Origin: JBBPZA01 sp963728925
GTDB lineage: Bacteria; Actinomycetota; Thermoleophilia; Solirubrobacterales; Solirubrobacteraceae
DNA length: 64,000 nt
Direction of reading: 5' to 3'
NCBI GenBank assembly: GCA_963728925.1
Contig: CAVSMB010000015.1
Span: 124,001 to 188,000, forward strand
Of this stretch, positions 49,389 to 57,119 are shown piece by piece. Positions within the stretch are counted from its first letter, which is position 1; each line of letters opens with the position of its first letter. A model generated the notes under the pieces. The model saw only the letters and a program-made list of their open reading frames with translations. It did not search any database and was not told where the DNA came from. Made by a program: the position numbers and the translations under genes.

Positions 49389-50348
49389 TCAGGACACCTC
49401 GGCCGGGGCCGGGAGGGCCTCCACCCCGACCTCGGCCATGACGCGCTCGACCTTCGCGGGGTCGACCATCCCGGCGCTGAAGTGCTCGGTCGACTCGGCT
49501 CCGCAGGCGACTCCGTAGCGCAGGCACTCGTCGGCCGTGCTCCCGGTGTAGCGGGCGGCCACGTAGCCGGCGAGGAACGCGTCGCCCGAGCCGACCTTCG
49601 AGCGCGCGGGGCGCGGCTCGACCTGCACGCGGTACAGGCGCGGCGCGCCGTCCACGAGGACCTGGGCGAAGCAGCCGTCGGGCGTCGTCATGATCGCCTC
49701 GCCCGCCCCGAGCTGGACCATCTCGCGGACGGCGATCAGGCGGTCCTCGTCGTCGTTGAACTCGTGGCCGACGAGCTCCTCGGCCTCGAGCACGTTGGGC
49801 GAGACGACCGAGGGCTCGGCGCGCACGGCCTGGCGAAGCGGCTCGCCGTCGCAGTCGACGACCATGGTGACGCCCATGCGCCGCAGCTCGCGCACCAGGA
49901 CGCCGTAGACGTCGGCGTCCACGCCGCGCGGCAGCGAGCCGGCGAACACCACGAGCTGGGCGCCCTGGGCGAGGTAGACGAGCTTGTCGACGAAGAGCTC
50001 GAGCTCCTGGGCCGAGACCTGCGGCCCCTGCTCGTTGACCTCGGTCTGCTCACCGGTGGTCGGGTCGACGATCGCCGTGTTCGTGCGCGACTCCTCCCCG
50101 ATGCGGACGAAGTCGTTGAGGACCGACTCCGAGGTCAGCCCCTCGACGATGCGGGTGCCCGTCTGGCCGCCCGCGAAGCCGGTCGCGATGACCGGCTGGT
50201 CCAGCCGCTTCAGGGCGCGGGCGATGTTCACGCCCTTGCCTCCTGGCATGGTCGTCTGCTCCACCGAGCGGTGCCGCCGGCCAAGGCGGAGGTTCGGCAC
50301 CTCCAGCGTGCGGTCGATGGCGGCGTTGAGGGTGACGGTGATGATCAT
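49389..50348 (-). CDS. fruK: PfkB-family sugar-phosphate kinase (1-phosphofructokinase-like)
   Basis: The 319-residue ribokinase-fold enzyme starts MIITVTLNAAIDRTLEVPNLRLG and has the sugar-binding PGGKGVNIARALKRL and GFAGGQTG. The ATP/catalytic motif is in KVGSGDAFLAGYVAARYTG (GSGD base Asp). This pattern is that of 1-phosphofructokinase/tagatose-6-phosphate kinase. No PTS or fruR gene is adjacent. The start ATG overlaps the stop of the upstream D,D-carboxypeptidase by 4 bases, so translation is coupled. Its link to cell-wall genes is unclear and the true substrate may be another sugar phosphate. Confidence 0.88.
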   Translation of the reverse strand: MIITVTLNAAIDRTLEVPNLRLGRRHRSVEQTTMPGGKGVNIARALKRLDQPVIATGFAGGQTGTRIVEGLTSESVLNDFVRIGEESRTNTAIVDPTTGEQTEVNEQGPQVSAQELELFVDKLVYLAQGAQLVVFAGSLPRGVDADVYGVLVRELRRMGVTMVVDCDGEPLRQAVRAEPSVVSPNVLEAEELVGHEFNDDEDRLIAVREMVQLGAGEAIMTTPDGCFAQVLVDGAPRLYRVQVEPRPARSKVGSGDAFLAGYVAARYTGSTADECLRYGVACGAESTEHFSAGMVDPAKVERVMAEVGVEALPAPAEVS

Positions 50349-51598
50349 GCGGGCGTCTTCGCGCGGCGCCGCGTCAGCGCCAGGACGAGGCTACAGATCG
50401 CGATCACGAGGAGCGCGCACACGCCAAGGACCACCCAGGGCTCGCGCGCCGCCGCCTTGATCCGCTCCACCGTCAGGGGCCCGGGAACCGGCTGGGCGGT
50501 GACGAGCGGCACGCGGTCCAGGACCCGGCGGCCGTCGCGTACGACGATCGTCCCGACCCGGCGGCCGGCGGGCAGGGGACCGCGCAGCTCTCGCGCGACG
50601 AGCACGGTCTCCCGCACGGCGCGGCCGCGGCGCACGACGAAGGTCGCCGAGCGCGAGGGCACGAGCGAGGCGCGCGCGGCGCCGCCGAGGCGCACTCGGG
50701 CGCGCGAGGCCACCTCGCCGCGGACGACCGGGGTGACCGACTCGTAGCGCCGCAGGCCCCAGCGCAGCAGCGCGAGGGTGTCGCGGCGCCGCGCGAGGTC
50801 GCTCGGCTCGCCCAGCACAGCAGTGACGACGGTGACGCCCCCTCGCGTGGCCGAGCCGACGAGGATGTAGCCGGCCCGCGAGGTGAAGCCGGTCTTCATC
50901 CCGTCGACCACCGGGACCCTGCGGACGAGCGTGTTGCGGTTGACGATCCGCCGCGTGCGGTCGCCGGTGCGCAGAGTCGCGCGCTCGAGATCGGTGGTCC
51001 GGCGCGCGAAGGCGCTGCGCCGCAATGCGACGGCGAGCGTCGCCAGATCCCGCGCCGAGGAGAAGTTCGCAGGGTCGTCGAGACCCACGGGGTTGGCGTA
51101 GCGCGTGTTGCGCAGGCGCAGGCGCCGCGCCTCGCGGTTCATCCAGCGCACGAAGCGCTCGGTGCTCCCGGCGACGCCCTGGGCCAGCGTCACGGCGGCG
51201 TCGTTGGCGGAGGCGAGCAGCAGCGCGCGCAGCAGGTCGCGCACGCGCATCCGCTCCCCGGCGCGCAGGTCGATGCGCGACTCGGCCGGCGCCGCGTCGT
51301 ACTCGGGGGCGACGAAGGTGTCGGTCAGCCGCGCGTGGCGGATGGTCAGCAGGGCGGTCATGAGCTTGGTCGTGCTGGCGATCGGCCGGCGCTCGTCGGC
51401 GTCGAGCGCGAAGACGACGTCGCGCGTGGAGGCCTCCATCACGATCGCCGCAGGAGCGGAGATCGGCGGTGGCGCGGCCGCCCGCGCTGCGGGGACGAGG
51501 CCCGCGGGCAGGGCCGACACGGCCGCCAGCACGGCGACACCTGCGAGTGCCACGGCGACGGCCGCGCGCAGGGCGCGGCGCGCCGCGACGCTCCTCAT
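50345..51598 (-). CDS. dacA: D-alanyl-D-alanine carboxypeptidase (S11 penicillin-binding protein)
   Basis: The 417-residue exported enzyme trims peptidoglycan stem peptides. The signal segment is about 8-40. Catalytic motifs are S75-T-T-K78 in PIASTTKLMTALL, S130-A-N132 in LLLASANDAAVTLA, and K235-T-G237 in VDGMKTGFTSRAG. A C-terminal beta domain is followed by a membrane helix (about 383-408, VVLGVCALLVIAICSLVLAL), which anchors the protein from the C-terminus. It overlaps the LysM gene upstream and the sugar kinase downstream by 4 bases each. Confidence 0.94.
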   Translation of the reverse strand: MRSVAARRALRAAVAVALAGVAVLAAVSALPAGLVPAARAAAPPPISAPAAIVMEASTRDVVFALDADERRPIASTTKLMTALLTIRHARLTDTFVAPEYDAAPAESRIDLRAGERMRVRDLLRALLLASANDAAVTLAQGVAGSTERFVRWMNREARRLRLRNTRYANPVGLDDPANFSSARDLATLAVALRRSAFARRTTDLERATLRTGDRTRRIVNRNTLVRRVPVVDGMKTGFTSRAGYILVGSATRGGVTVVTAVLGEPSDLARRRDTLALLRWGLRRYESVTPVVRGEVASRARVRLGGAARASLVPSRSATFVVRRGRAVRETVLVARELRGPLPAGRRVGTIVVRDGRRVLDRVPLVTAQPVPGPLTVERIKAAAREPWVVLGVCALLVIAICSLVLALTRRRAKTPA

Positions 51599-51918
51599 CG
51601 GATCTTCAGCCTCTGGCCCGGCTGGAGGGCCTGGGGATCGATGTCGGGGTTCAGGCGCACGATCTCCTCGCGCGAGACCCGGGTCTTGACGGCGATCGCG
51701 TCGATCGAGTCGCCGCCCTTGACCGTGTACTTGGTCCGCTTGGCCCGCGTGCGACGCCGCTCGCGCTTGCGCTTCTTCTCCTTGGAGGAGAGCTGTGACC
51801 CCGAGGCCTTGTCACCGCCGCCGCCGGTCGGGGCGGAGCTGACGATGACGACCGTCGCCACGAGCACCGCGACGAGGGCGAGCGGCGCGATGAACCGCGC
51901 GAGTCTGCGGACTTCCAT
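51595..51918 (-). CDS. membrane-anchored LysM-domain protein
   Basis: The 107-residue protein has one N-terminal membrane helix (about 9-28, IAPLALVAVLVATVVIV), a basic lysine/arginine-rich linker (about 46-62), and a C-terminal LysM domain: KYTVKGGDSIDAIAVKTRVSREEIVRLNPDIDPQALQPGQRLKIR. LysM binds GlcNAc-containing peptidoglycan. The gene opens the LysM-dacA-kinase operon and overlaps dacA by ATGA. A TATCAT box lies 9 bases before the ATG. It probably places a partner at the cell wall. Confidence 0.92.
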   Translation of the reverse strand: MEVRRLARFIAPLALVAVLVATVVIVSSAPTGGGGDKASGSQLSSKEKKRKRERRRTRAKRTKYTVKGGDSIDAIAVKTRVSREEIVRLNPDIDPQALQPGQRLKIR

Positions 51919-51927
51919 CGGGCCGCG

Positions 51928-51933
51928 ATGATA
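51928..51933 (-). promoter_or_regulatory. -10 box TATCAT of the LysM-dacA-kinase operon
   Basis: On the minus strand TATCAT ends 9 bases before the ATG at 51918 and fits the leaderless pattern. Confidence 0.5.
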
Positions 51934-51981
51934 GCCGCGCGCATGGAGCGAACCGCCGCGTACGGGGAGCCGGAATCCCGC

Positions 51982-52869
51982 TCAGCCCGCCGCGATCGAC
52001 CACGCGGCGTCGCGCAGGCGCGTCGCCTCGACGGCGGCCGCGGCACCGGGATCGCCCCCGGCTGACTCGTGGGCGAGGGCGATGCTCCTCGAGGCGGTGA
52101 CCAGCCCGCCCGCCGGGCCGGGGGCGAAGGCCGCAGCCAGGTCATCGATGCGCCCGCCCTGGGCGCCGACCCCCGGAAGCAGGAAGACGGCATGCGGCAT
52201 CAGCTCGCGGGCGCGCGCGACGTGGCCGGGCGCCGTCGCGCCGATCACGGCGTGGGCGCCGATCGCGTCGGCCATCCGCGCGAGCCGCTCCCACAGCGCC
52301 CCGCCGCCGGCCAGCTCGAGGTCCTGGACCTCTGCGGCGCCCGGGTTAGAGGTGCGCACGAGCACGAACACGCCCGCGCCATTCGCCGTGGCCGCCTCGG
52401 TGAGCGGCGCCAGCGCGTCCTCGCCGAGCAGCGGGTTCGCGGTCACCGCGTCGGCGGCCAGGCCGCGCACGCGGCCCCACGGCGTGTCGCTCCCGCTCAA
52501 CAGCGCCTGTGCGTAGGCCGTGGCGCTCACCGGGACGTCGCCGCGCTTGCCGTCGGCGATGACGAGCAGGCCGGCGTCGCGGGCGACGCCCGCCGCGCGC
52601 TCCAGCGCCGCCCACCCCGGTGCGCCCAGGCGCTCGAAGCAGGCGAGCTGGAACTTGGCGGCGACGCACGCCTCACCGGCCGCGGCGATGAGCGCCCGGC
52701 ACTGGGCGGCCACGGCCTCGGCGGCCGCCTCGGCGGCATCGCCGCCGGGCCGGACCTGCTCGGCCACCGACGGCCACAAATGCGCGGGGTCCGGATCGAG
52801 GCCGAGCACGAGGTTGGAGCGGCGCTCGGCGACCCGCGCGGCGAGCCGCTCGCCGAAGGGCGCCGACAC
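51982..52869 (-). CDS. pyrF: orotidine-5'-phosphate decarboxylase (type 2)
   Basis: The 295-residue enzyme makes UMP from OMP. The N-terminus NLVLGLDPDPAHLWP binds substrate. The catalytic tetrad region is D106-G-K108-R-G-D111 in VIADGKRGDVPVSATAYA, and AAKFQLACFERLG precedes it. The longer length (about 295 against about 230) and this sequence pattern mark the type 2 branch common in actinobacteria. The start is GTG at 52869. Downstream there is a 60-base gap to the LysM operon; upstream the HU gene ends 23 bases away on the same strand. Confidence 0.95.
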   Translation of the reverse strand: MSAPFGERLAARVAERRSNLVLGLDPDPAHLWPSVAEQVRPGGDAAEAAAEAVAAQCRALIAAAGEACVAAKFQLACFERLGAPGWAALERAAGVARDAGLLVIADGKRGDVPVSATAYAQALLSGSDTPWGRVRGLAADAVTANPLLGEDALAPLTEAATANGAGVFVLVRTSNPGAAEVQDLELAGGGALWERLARMADAIGAHAVIGATAPGHVARARELMPHAVFLLPGVGAQGGRIDDLAAAFAPGPAGGLVTASRSIALAHESAGGDPGAAAAVEATRLRDAAWSIAAG

Positions 52870-52892
52870 GACGCCCCCGGCGGAGGGCAGGG

Positions 52893-53171
52893 TCAGCCCT
52901 TGATGGCGTTCTTCAGGCCGGATCCGGCGGTGAAGCGCGGCACCTTGGAGGCCGGGATCTGCATGCGCTCTCCGGTGCGGGGGTTGACGCCCTCACGCGC
53001 GCCGCGCTCGGCGACGTGGAACTTCCCGAACCCGGAGAAGGTCACGTCGCTTCCGCGCTGCAGCGTGTCGGTGATGGTCTCCAGAACGGCGTCGACCACG
53101 TCGGTCGCCTGCTTGCGCGACAGGCCGTCCACACGATCGGACACGGCGTCGACGAACTCGGACTTCGTCAC
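52893..53171 (-). CDS. hup: HU-family histone-like DNA-binding protein
   Basis: The 92-residue protein has the HU layout: TKSEFVDAVSDRVDGLSRKQATDVVDAVLETITDTLQRGSDVTFSGFGKFHV, then the DNA-binding arm region ARQGVNPRTGERMQIPASKVPRFTAGSGLKNAIKG type sequence. HU bends DNA and compacts the nucleoid as a dimer. There is no Lys/Ala-rich C-terminal tail as in mycobacterial HupB. A strong ribosome site AGGAGG precedes the GTG at 53171. The frame is open upstream but without sense. Confidence 0.95.
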   Translation of the reverse strand: MTKSEFVDAVSDRVDGLSRKQATDVVDAVLETITDTLQRGSDVTFSGFGKFHVAERGAREGVNPRTGERMQIPASKVPRFTAGSGLKNAIKG

Positions 53172-53306
53172 TGGGGGTCCTCCTTCTCTGTGGTGAGGCG
53201 CGAAGCTAGCACTGTGGACAGACGAACCGCATCCCCGGCTGAGGGGGAACGCCGCCTGGGAAGCAGGATCCCGGTGTCGATCGCCGCGCTTTGCGACATT
53301 TGGAGG

Positions 53307-53657
53307 ATGCTCCAGCACGTTGCCGTGGAGGTCGCGCCCGAGCGGGTCGACGCCTGCGTCGCGTTCTACGGGCTGCTCGGCTTCGCCCCGGTGTCCGTCC
53401 CGGCGTCGCTGCGGGGACGCGCGACGTGGGTCCAGAACGGCCCGACCCAGGTCCATCTGATGCGCGTCCAGGACCCCGTCGTCCCACCGCGGGGGCACCT
53501 CGCGGTGGTGGCCACGGACTACGCCGGGACGCTCGCCGCGCTCCGGGCGGCCGGCCACGCGGTGCAGGCGCGGCGCGAGCACTGGGGCTCGCCGCGGTCC
53601 TACGTGCGCGACCCGGCGGGGACGCTCGTCGAGGTCATGGCCGCTCCGCCGGGGTGA
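53307..53657 (+). CDS. VOC (glyoxalase/dioxygenase-fold) family protein
   Basis: The 116-residue protein shows one vicinal-oxygen-chelate module: MLQHVAVEVAPERVDACVAFYGLLGFAPV at the start, GPTQVHLM in the middle, and the closing RSYVRDPAGTLVEVM with the Glu ligand. The first His and the last Glu are typical metal ligands. Substrate unknown. ATG at 53307 directly follows GGAGG with no spacing, so a leaderless start (GACATT box 6 bases before) or another start is possible. Its end overlaps the convergent small gene by about 23 bases. Confidence 0.8.
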   Translation: MLQHVAVEVAPERVDACVAFYGLLGFAPVSVPASLRGRATWVQNGPTQVHLMRVQDPVVPPRGHLAVVATDYAGTLAALRAAGHAVQARREHWGSPRSYVRDPAGTLVEVMAAPPG

Positions 53658-53841
53658 GCAGCGCGTCCGCGGCCTCGACGATCCGCTCGCCCTCCGCAGA
53701 GCCCGGGTCGATCGCCCTGACGCGGCCGGCGGCGTCGTAGGCGCGGATGCGCAGCTCGCGGCCCTCGCGCCGGCGCCGCAGGGCTCCGGCGACGTCCTCG
53801 ACGGCCGAGGTCACGCGCTCGATGGGCCGGCGGGGCTTCAC
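53635..53841 (-). CDS. 68-residue protein coupled to the Roadblock-like gene
   Basis: The protein reads VKPRRPIERVTSAVEDVAGALRRRREGRELRIRAYDAAGRVRAIDP and on to TPAERP. It is a charged helix followed by a small beta part. GTG at 53841 overlaps the preceding stop (GTGA). No family is recognised. The tight coupling to the LC7-like gene suggests the products act together. Confidence 0.6.
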   Translation of the reverse strand: MKPRRPIERVTSAVEDVAGALRRRREGRELRIRAYDAAGRVRAIDPGSAEGERIVEAADALLTPAERP

Positions 53842-54155
53842 GCCGCCGCGGGCTGGCGCAGGCCGGCGAGGACGGCGCGCAGGTCGTAGAGCATGAGCGC
53901 GGGGAGCGCGGGCCGCGTGGTCACGGCGACGATCGCGTAGGCGCCGGAGCGCACGGCGTAGACGGCGCCGCGCTCGTCGGCGACCTCGAGCGCCGGGGCG
54001 TCGGTGGCGCACAGCAGGGCGGCCGCCGGGGCGGCGAGCGACTGGTCGCCGGCGAGCAGCTGCCCGTCCGCGTCGAGCACCACGGCGTCGCGCACGCGGT
54101 GGCTCAGCTCGGCCAGGCGATCGAGCGCGAGATCGGGGGTGAGGGAGGCCGTCAT
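53838..54155 (-). CDS. Roadblock/LC7-like small protein
   Basis: The 105-residue protein has the length and pattern of the Roadblock/LC7 fold: a long first helix (LTPDLALDRLAELSHRV), then RDAVVLDADGQLLAGD, a second helix with AAALLCATDAP, and strands GAVYAVRSGAYAIVAVTTRP. In bacteria such proteins regulate small GTPases (MglA-type), yet no GTPase gene is adjacent. The start ATG 54155 is chosen because the longer frame upstream makes no sense. It is divergent from the small membrane gene at 54180, with only 24 bases between starts. Confidence 0.6.
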   Translation of the reverse strand: MTASLTPDLALDRLAELSHRVRDAVVLDADGQLLAGDQSLAAPAAALLCATDAPALEVADERGAVYAVRSGAYAIVAVTTRPALPALMLYDLRAVLAGLRQPAAA

Positions 54156-54179
54156 GGGTCTCCGTGAGAATAGGAGACC

Positions 54180-54320
54180 GTGCCGTTGTCGCGCATCGCC
54201 TGGCTGGTGACGGTCGTCGCCTGCCTCATCACCGCCGTCATCCTGCTCGCATCGGCCTACTACGGCTACGCGATCGTGGTCTTCGCGGTGGCCGCGTCGG
54301 CGTCGATCAACCTGCGCTGA
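54180..54320 (+). CDS. 46-residue two-segment membrane protein
   Basis: GTG at 54180 opens 46 codons reading MPLSRIAWLVTVVACLITAV, then ILLASAYYGYAIVVFAVAAS and ASINLR. Two hydrophobic segments are separated by a Tyr-rich turn. A GAGAAT box ends 8 bases before the GTG, and the next gene starts 7 bases after the stop, suggesting one operon with the following two-helix protein. Unknown function. Confidence 0.6.
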   Translation: MPLSRIAWLVTVVACLITAVILLASAYYGYAIVVFAVAASASINLR

Positions 54321-54327
54321 GAGGGCC

Positions 54328-54969
54328 GTGCCCGCCGCCACCGACCCTTTGCGTGTCCGTCCGTCGCGGGCCTGGTACGCGGTGGCGGCTGTCGTTGCAA
54401 TCGCGGGCGTCGCCGGGGCGATCCTCCTCGGCCTTGCGCTCTTCCACGCGGTGGACCAGCCGATCGAGCGCTTCGCCAGCGGCCGCACCCTCGTCCTCGC
54501 GATGCAGCGCGGCGACCGCCGGACGATCTACCAGCAGGTGCGCGGGGTCGATCGGGCAAGCGGGCTCTACCGGCTGGACGACGTCGGCGCCGGCGTACTC
54601 GCCTGTCGCGTGCGCGGGCCCGGAGGGCAACCGGTCCCGACGACCGCGTCAGGCAACCTCACCCTGACGCTGGGGAGCGACGAGTACCACGCCAAGCGCG
54701 ACTTCGCGGCGACGCGCACCGGCGCCCACGCGGTCACCTGCCCCGCGCCCGGAGTGCCCGAGGGTGCGAGGCTCGCTCTGGCGGTGGGCCCGCGCATCCG
54801 GATCCTCGGGTTCGTGACCTCGATCTTCGGGGCCCTGGCGGCGCTGTTCGGCGGGCTCGCATTTGGCGCCGTCATCGCGGGACTGACCGCACTGCTTCGC
54901 CACCAGAACCGGCGCCGGGAGGAATCTCGGTCCCCGGGCGCACCCGGTCCTCGGGCTCGAGGTGGATGA
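54328..54969 (+). CDS. two-helix membrane protein of unknown function
   Basis: The 213-residue protein has a membrane helix at about 17-41 (AVAAVVAIAGVAGAILLGLAL), an extracytoplasmic region of about 110 residues (QVRGVDRASGLYRLDD, CRVRGPGGQPV, TGAHAVTCPAPG) with two Cys that may form a disulfide, and a second helix at about 162-190. The end is basic. No family recognised. Its last 98 bases overlap the 3' end of the convergent cation-efflux gene, so one of the two stops may be shorter in reality, though both frames are open to the given stops. Confidence 0.65.
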   Translation: MPAATDPLRVRPSRAWYAVAAVVAIAGVAGAILLGLALFHAVDQPIERFASGRTLVLAMQRGDRRTIYQQVRGVDRASGLYRLDDVGAGVLACRVRGPGGQPVPTTASGNLTLTLGSDEYHAKRDFAATRTGAHAVTCPAPGVPEGARLALAVGPRIRILGFVTSIFGALAALFGGLAFGAVIAGLTALLRHQNRRREESRSPGAPGPRARGG

Positions 54970-55798
54970 GCACGTCGGCGTTGCGCAGCCGCCCGGTGAT
55001 GGCGTCCTGCAGCTCGTGGGCGGTGTGGTGGGCGGCCTCGAGCGTGGTCCCGCGGCGAAACTGCACGTGCAGGTCGACGTAGCGGCGAGCCCCGGCGCGC
55101 CTGGTGCGCAGGTTGTGGAACCCGGCCACCCCGCGGGGGCCGAAGGCGACGACCTCCTCGGCGATGGCCTCCTGCTCGGCCGCGGGCAGGGCCTCGTCGA
55201 CGAGCACGCGCGAGGAGCTTCTGATGAGGCGCAGCCCCGCGGCGACGATCGCACCGGCGACGAGGAGCGCGACCACGGGGTCGATCCACGTCAGGCCGGT
55301 GACCTGCACGAGGATCAGCCCGGCGAGGACGCCGAAGGAGGTCCACGCGTCGGTGCGCAGGTGGGCCGCGTCGCCCTCCAGGGCCGGCGACTCGGTCTCG
55401 CGTGCTCGGTGGGCGAGAAAGGCCGACACCGCAAGGTTCGCGCAGCCGCTGAAGGCGATCACCGCGATGCCGAAGCCCAGGTGGTCGACCTCTGATCCGT
55501 TGACGAGCCGGCGGACCGCCTCGAAGACGATGATGGCCGAGCCGGCGAGGATGAGCATGCCCTCGATCGCCGCGGCGAGGTTCTCGATCTTCTCGTGGCC
55601 GTAGCGATGCTCCTGGTCCGCGGGCACGTCGGCCTTGCGGACCGAGACGAAGGCGATGATCGAGGCGACGAGATCGATGCTCGAGTGCACGGCCTCGGTG
55701 ATGATCGAGACCGACCCGGTGACGAGCCCCGCCACGAGCTTGAGGCCGATGAGCGCCGAGTTGGAGGCGATCGAGAGGGCGGCGGCGCGGGTCTTCAT
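54872..55798 (-). CDS. cation diffusion facilitator (CDF) family transporter
   Basis: The 308-residue protein has six membrane helices in about 1-205 and a cytoplasmic C-terminal domain. The metal-site motif of the second helix region is VSIITEAVHSSIDLVASIIAF (H and D ligands), the fifth helix is LEGDAAHLRTDAWTSFGVLAGL (H and D), and the C-terminal part has GVAGFHNLRTRRAGARRYVDLHVQF. CDF proteins export Zn2+, Fe2+ or Co2+ in exchange for protons; metal specificity cannot be read. The start ATG overlaps the rdgB stop by 4 bases, so this is the last gene of the murI-rph-rdgB operon. Confidence 0.93.
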   Translation of the reverse strand: MKTRAAALSIASNSALIGLKLVAGLVTGSVSIITEAVHSSIDLVASIIAFVSVRKADVPADQEHRYGHEKIENLAAAIEGMLILAGSAIIVFEAVRRLVNGSEVDHLGFGIAVIAFSGCANLAVSAFLAHRARETESPALEGDAAHLRTDAWTSFGVLAGLILVQVTGLTWIDPVVALLVAGAIVAAGLRLIRSSSRVLVDEALPAAEQEAIAEEVVAFGPRGVAGFHNLRTRRAGARRYVDLHVQFRRGTTLEAAHHTAHELQDAITGRLRNADVLIHLEPEDRVRPGTEIPPGAGSGGEAVRSVPR

Positions 55799-56385
55799 GG
55801 CCGCAGCGCGGCGAGCAACGCGCGGGCCGCCCGGCCGCGGTGGCTGATCGCGTCCTTCTCGGAGTCGGTCAGCTGCGCCATGGTGCGGCCGTCGTCCTCG
55901 TCGGGGACGAAGACGGGGTCGTAGCCGAAGCCGCGCTCGCCGCGCGGGGCGGCCGCCATGCGGCCGCTGCACGTGCCCTCGACGAGCTCCTCCGCACCGC
56001 CGGCGGGATCGACGTAGGCGATGACGCAGACGTAGCGCAGCCCACTGCCGGGCGGTGCCTGGGCGATGAGCTTGTCGAGGTTCTCCCGATCGCTCGCGTG
56101 CTCGCCGGCGTAGCGGGCGGAGCGCACGCCCGGCGCGCCGCCGAGCGCCTGGGCCTCGATCCCCGAGTCGTCGGCGAAGGCCGGGCGCCCGGCCGCCTGC
56201 GCCGCGGCACGGGCCTTGACGAGCGCGTTGGCCGCGAAGGTGTCGCCGCTCTCGGGTGGCAGGGTGATGCCGTCGGGGAGCGCGTCGACCTCGAGCGGGG
56301 TCAGCAGCCGGGCGAACTCGCGCCGCTTGTGCGGGTTCGCGCTGGCGAGCAGGAGCGGGCTCGCGGATGGGCGAGCTCGCCTCAC
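55795..56385 (-). CDS. rdgB: RdgB/HAM1-type non-canonical purine NTP pyrophosphatase
   Basis: The 196-residue enzyme removes ITP and XTP from the nucleotide pool. Motifs are LLLASANPHKRREFARLL at the start, PESGDTFAANALVKARAAA, FADDSGIEAQALGGAPGVRSARYAG with catalytic Asp residues, and RGFGYDPVFVPDEDDGRTMAQL, SEKDAISHRGRA. The frame is open upstream, but GTG at 56385 overlaps the rph stop as GTGA and puts the first conserved strand at residue 10. The gene order rph-rdgB is common in bacteria. Confidence 0.95.
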   Translation of the reverse strand: MRRARPSASPLLLASANPHKRREFARLLTPLEVDALPDGITLPPESGDTFAANALVKARAAAQAAGRPAFADDSGIEAQALGGAPGVRSARYAGEHASDRENLDKLIAQAPPGSGLRYVCVIAYVDPAGGAEELVEGTCSGRMAAAPRGERGFGYDPVFVPDEDDGRTMAQLTDSEKDAISHRGRAARALLAALRP

Positions 56386-57119
56386 GGCGCGCCGGATTCG
56401 ACCGCCTCGCGCTGGAGGGAGCGGAGCGTCTCGATGCCGCCCGCCGCGAGCGCGAGGAGCTCGTCGAGGTGCGCCCGGGAGAGCGGCGTTCGCTCGGCGG
56501 TGGCCTGGACCTCGACGAGACCGCCCTCGCCGGTCATGACGACGTTGGCATCGACCTCGGCGGAGGAGTCCTCGACGTAGTCCAGGTCGAGCACGGGCAG
56601 GCCGTCGACGATGCCCGAGGACACCGCAGCGACCGAGCCGGTGACCGGTGAGCGCTTCAGGGCGCCGTCGGCCATGAGCCGCCGCGCCGCGAGCTCGAGG
56701 GCGACCCACGCGCCGGTGATGGCCGCGCAGCGGGTCCCGCCGTCGGCCTGCAGGACGTCGCAGTCCAGGTAGACGGTGCGCTCGCCCAGCGCGTCGAAGT
56801 CCACGATGCCGCGGACCGCGCGACCGATCAGCCGCTGGATCTCCACCGTGCGGCCGTCCGGTCGCCCCTTCGAGACGTCGCGCTGCTTGCGGTCGCCGGT
56901 CGAGGCGGGAAGCATCCCGTACTCGGCGGTGACCCAGCCGCGCCCGCGTCCCGAGAGCCAGCGCGGCACGCTGTCCTGGGCACTCGCCGTGCAGATGACG
57001 CGCGTCTCGCCGACCGAGATGAGCGCGGACCCGGTCGCCGTGCGAACGAACCCGGGCTCGATCGTCGTCGGCCGGAGGTCGTCCGCGGCCCTGCCGTCGT
57101 GGCGGCCGGCGCTGGTCAC
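56382..57119 (-). CDS. rph: ribonuclease PH
   Basis: The 245-residue phosphorolytic exonuclease trims tRNA 3' ends. Signatures are RTATGSALISVGETRVICTASAQDSVP, GWVTAEYGMLPASTGDRKQRDVSKGRPDGRTVEIQRLIGRAVRG, and LDCDVLQADGGTRCAAITGAWVALELA with the phosphate-binding region. GTG at 57119 overlaps the murI stop (GTGA). Length and motif spacing are standard. Confidence 0.97.
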   Translation of the reverse strand: MTSAGRHDGRAADDLRPTTIEPGFVRTATGSALISVGETRVICTASAQDSVPRWLSGRGRGWVTAEYGMLPASTGDRKQRDVSKGRPDGRTVEIQRLIGRAVRGIVDFDALGERTVYLDCDVLQADGGTRCAAITGAWVALELAARRLMADGALKRSPVTGSVAAVSSGIVDGLPVLDLDYVEDSSAEVDANVVMTGEGGLVEVQATAERTPLSRAHLDELLALAAGGIETLRSLQREAVESGAP

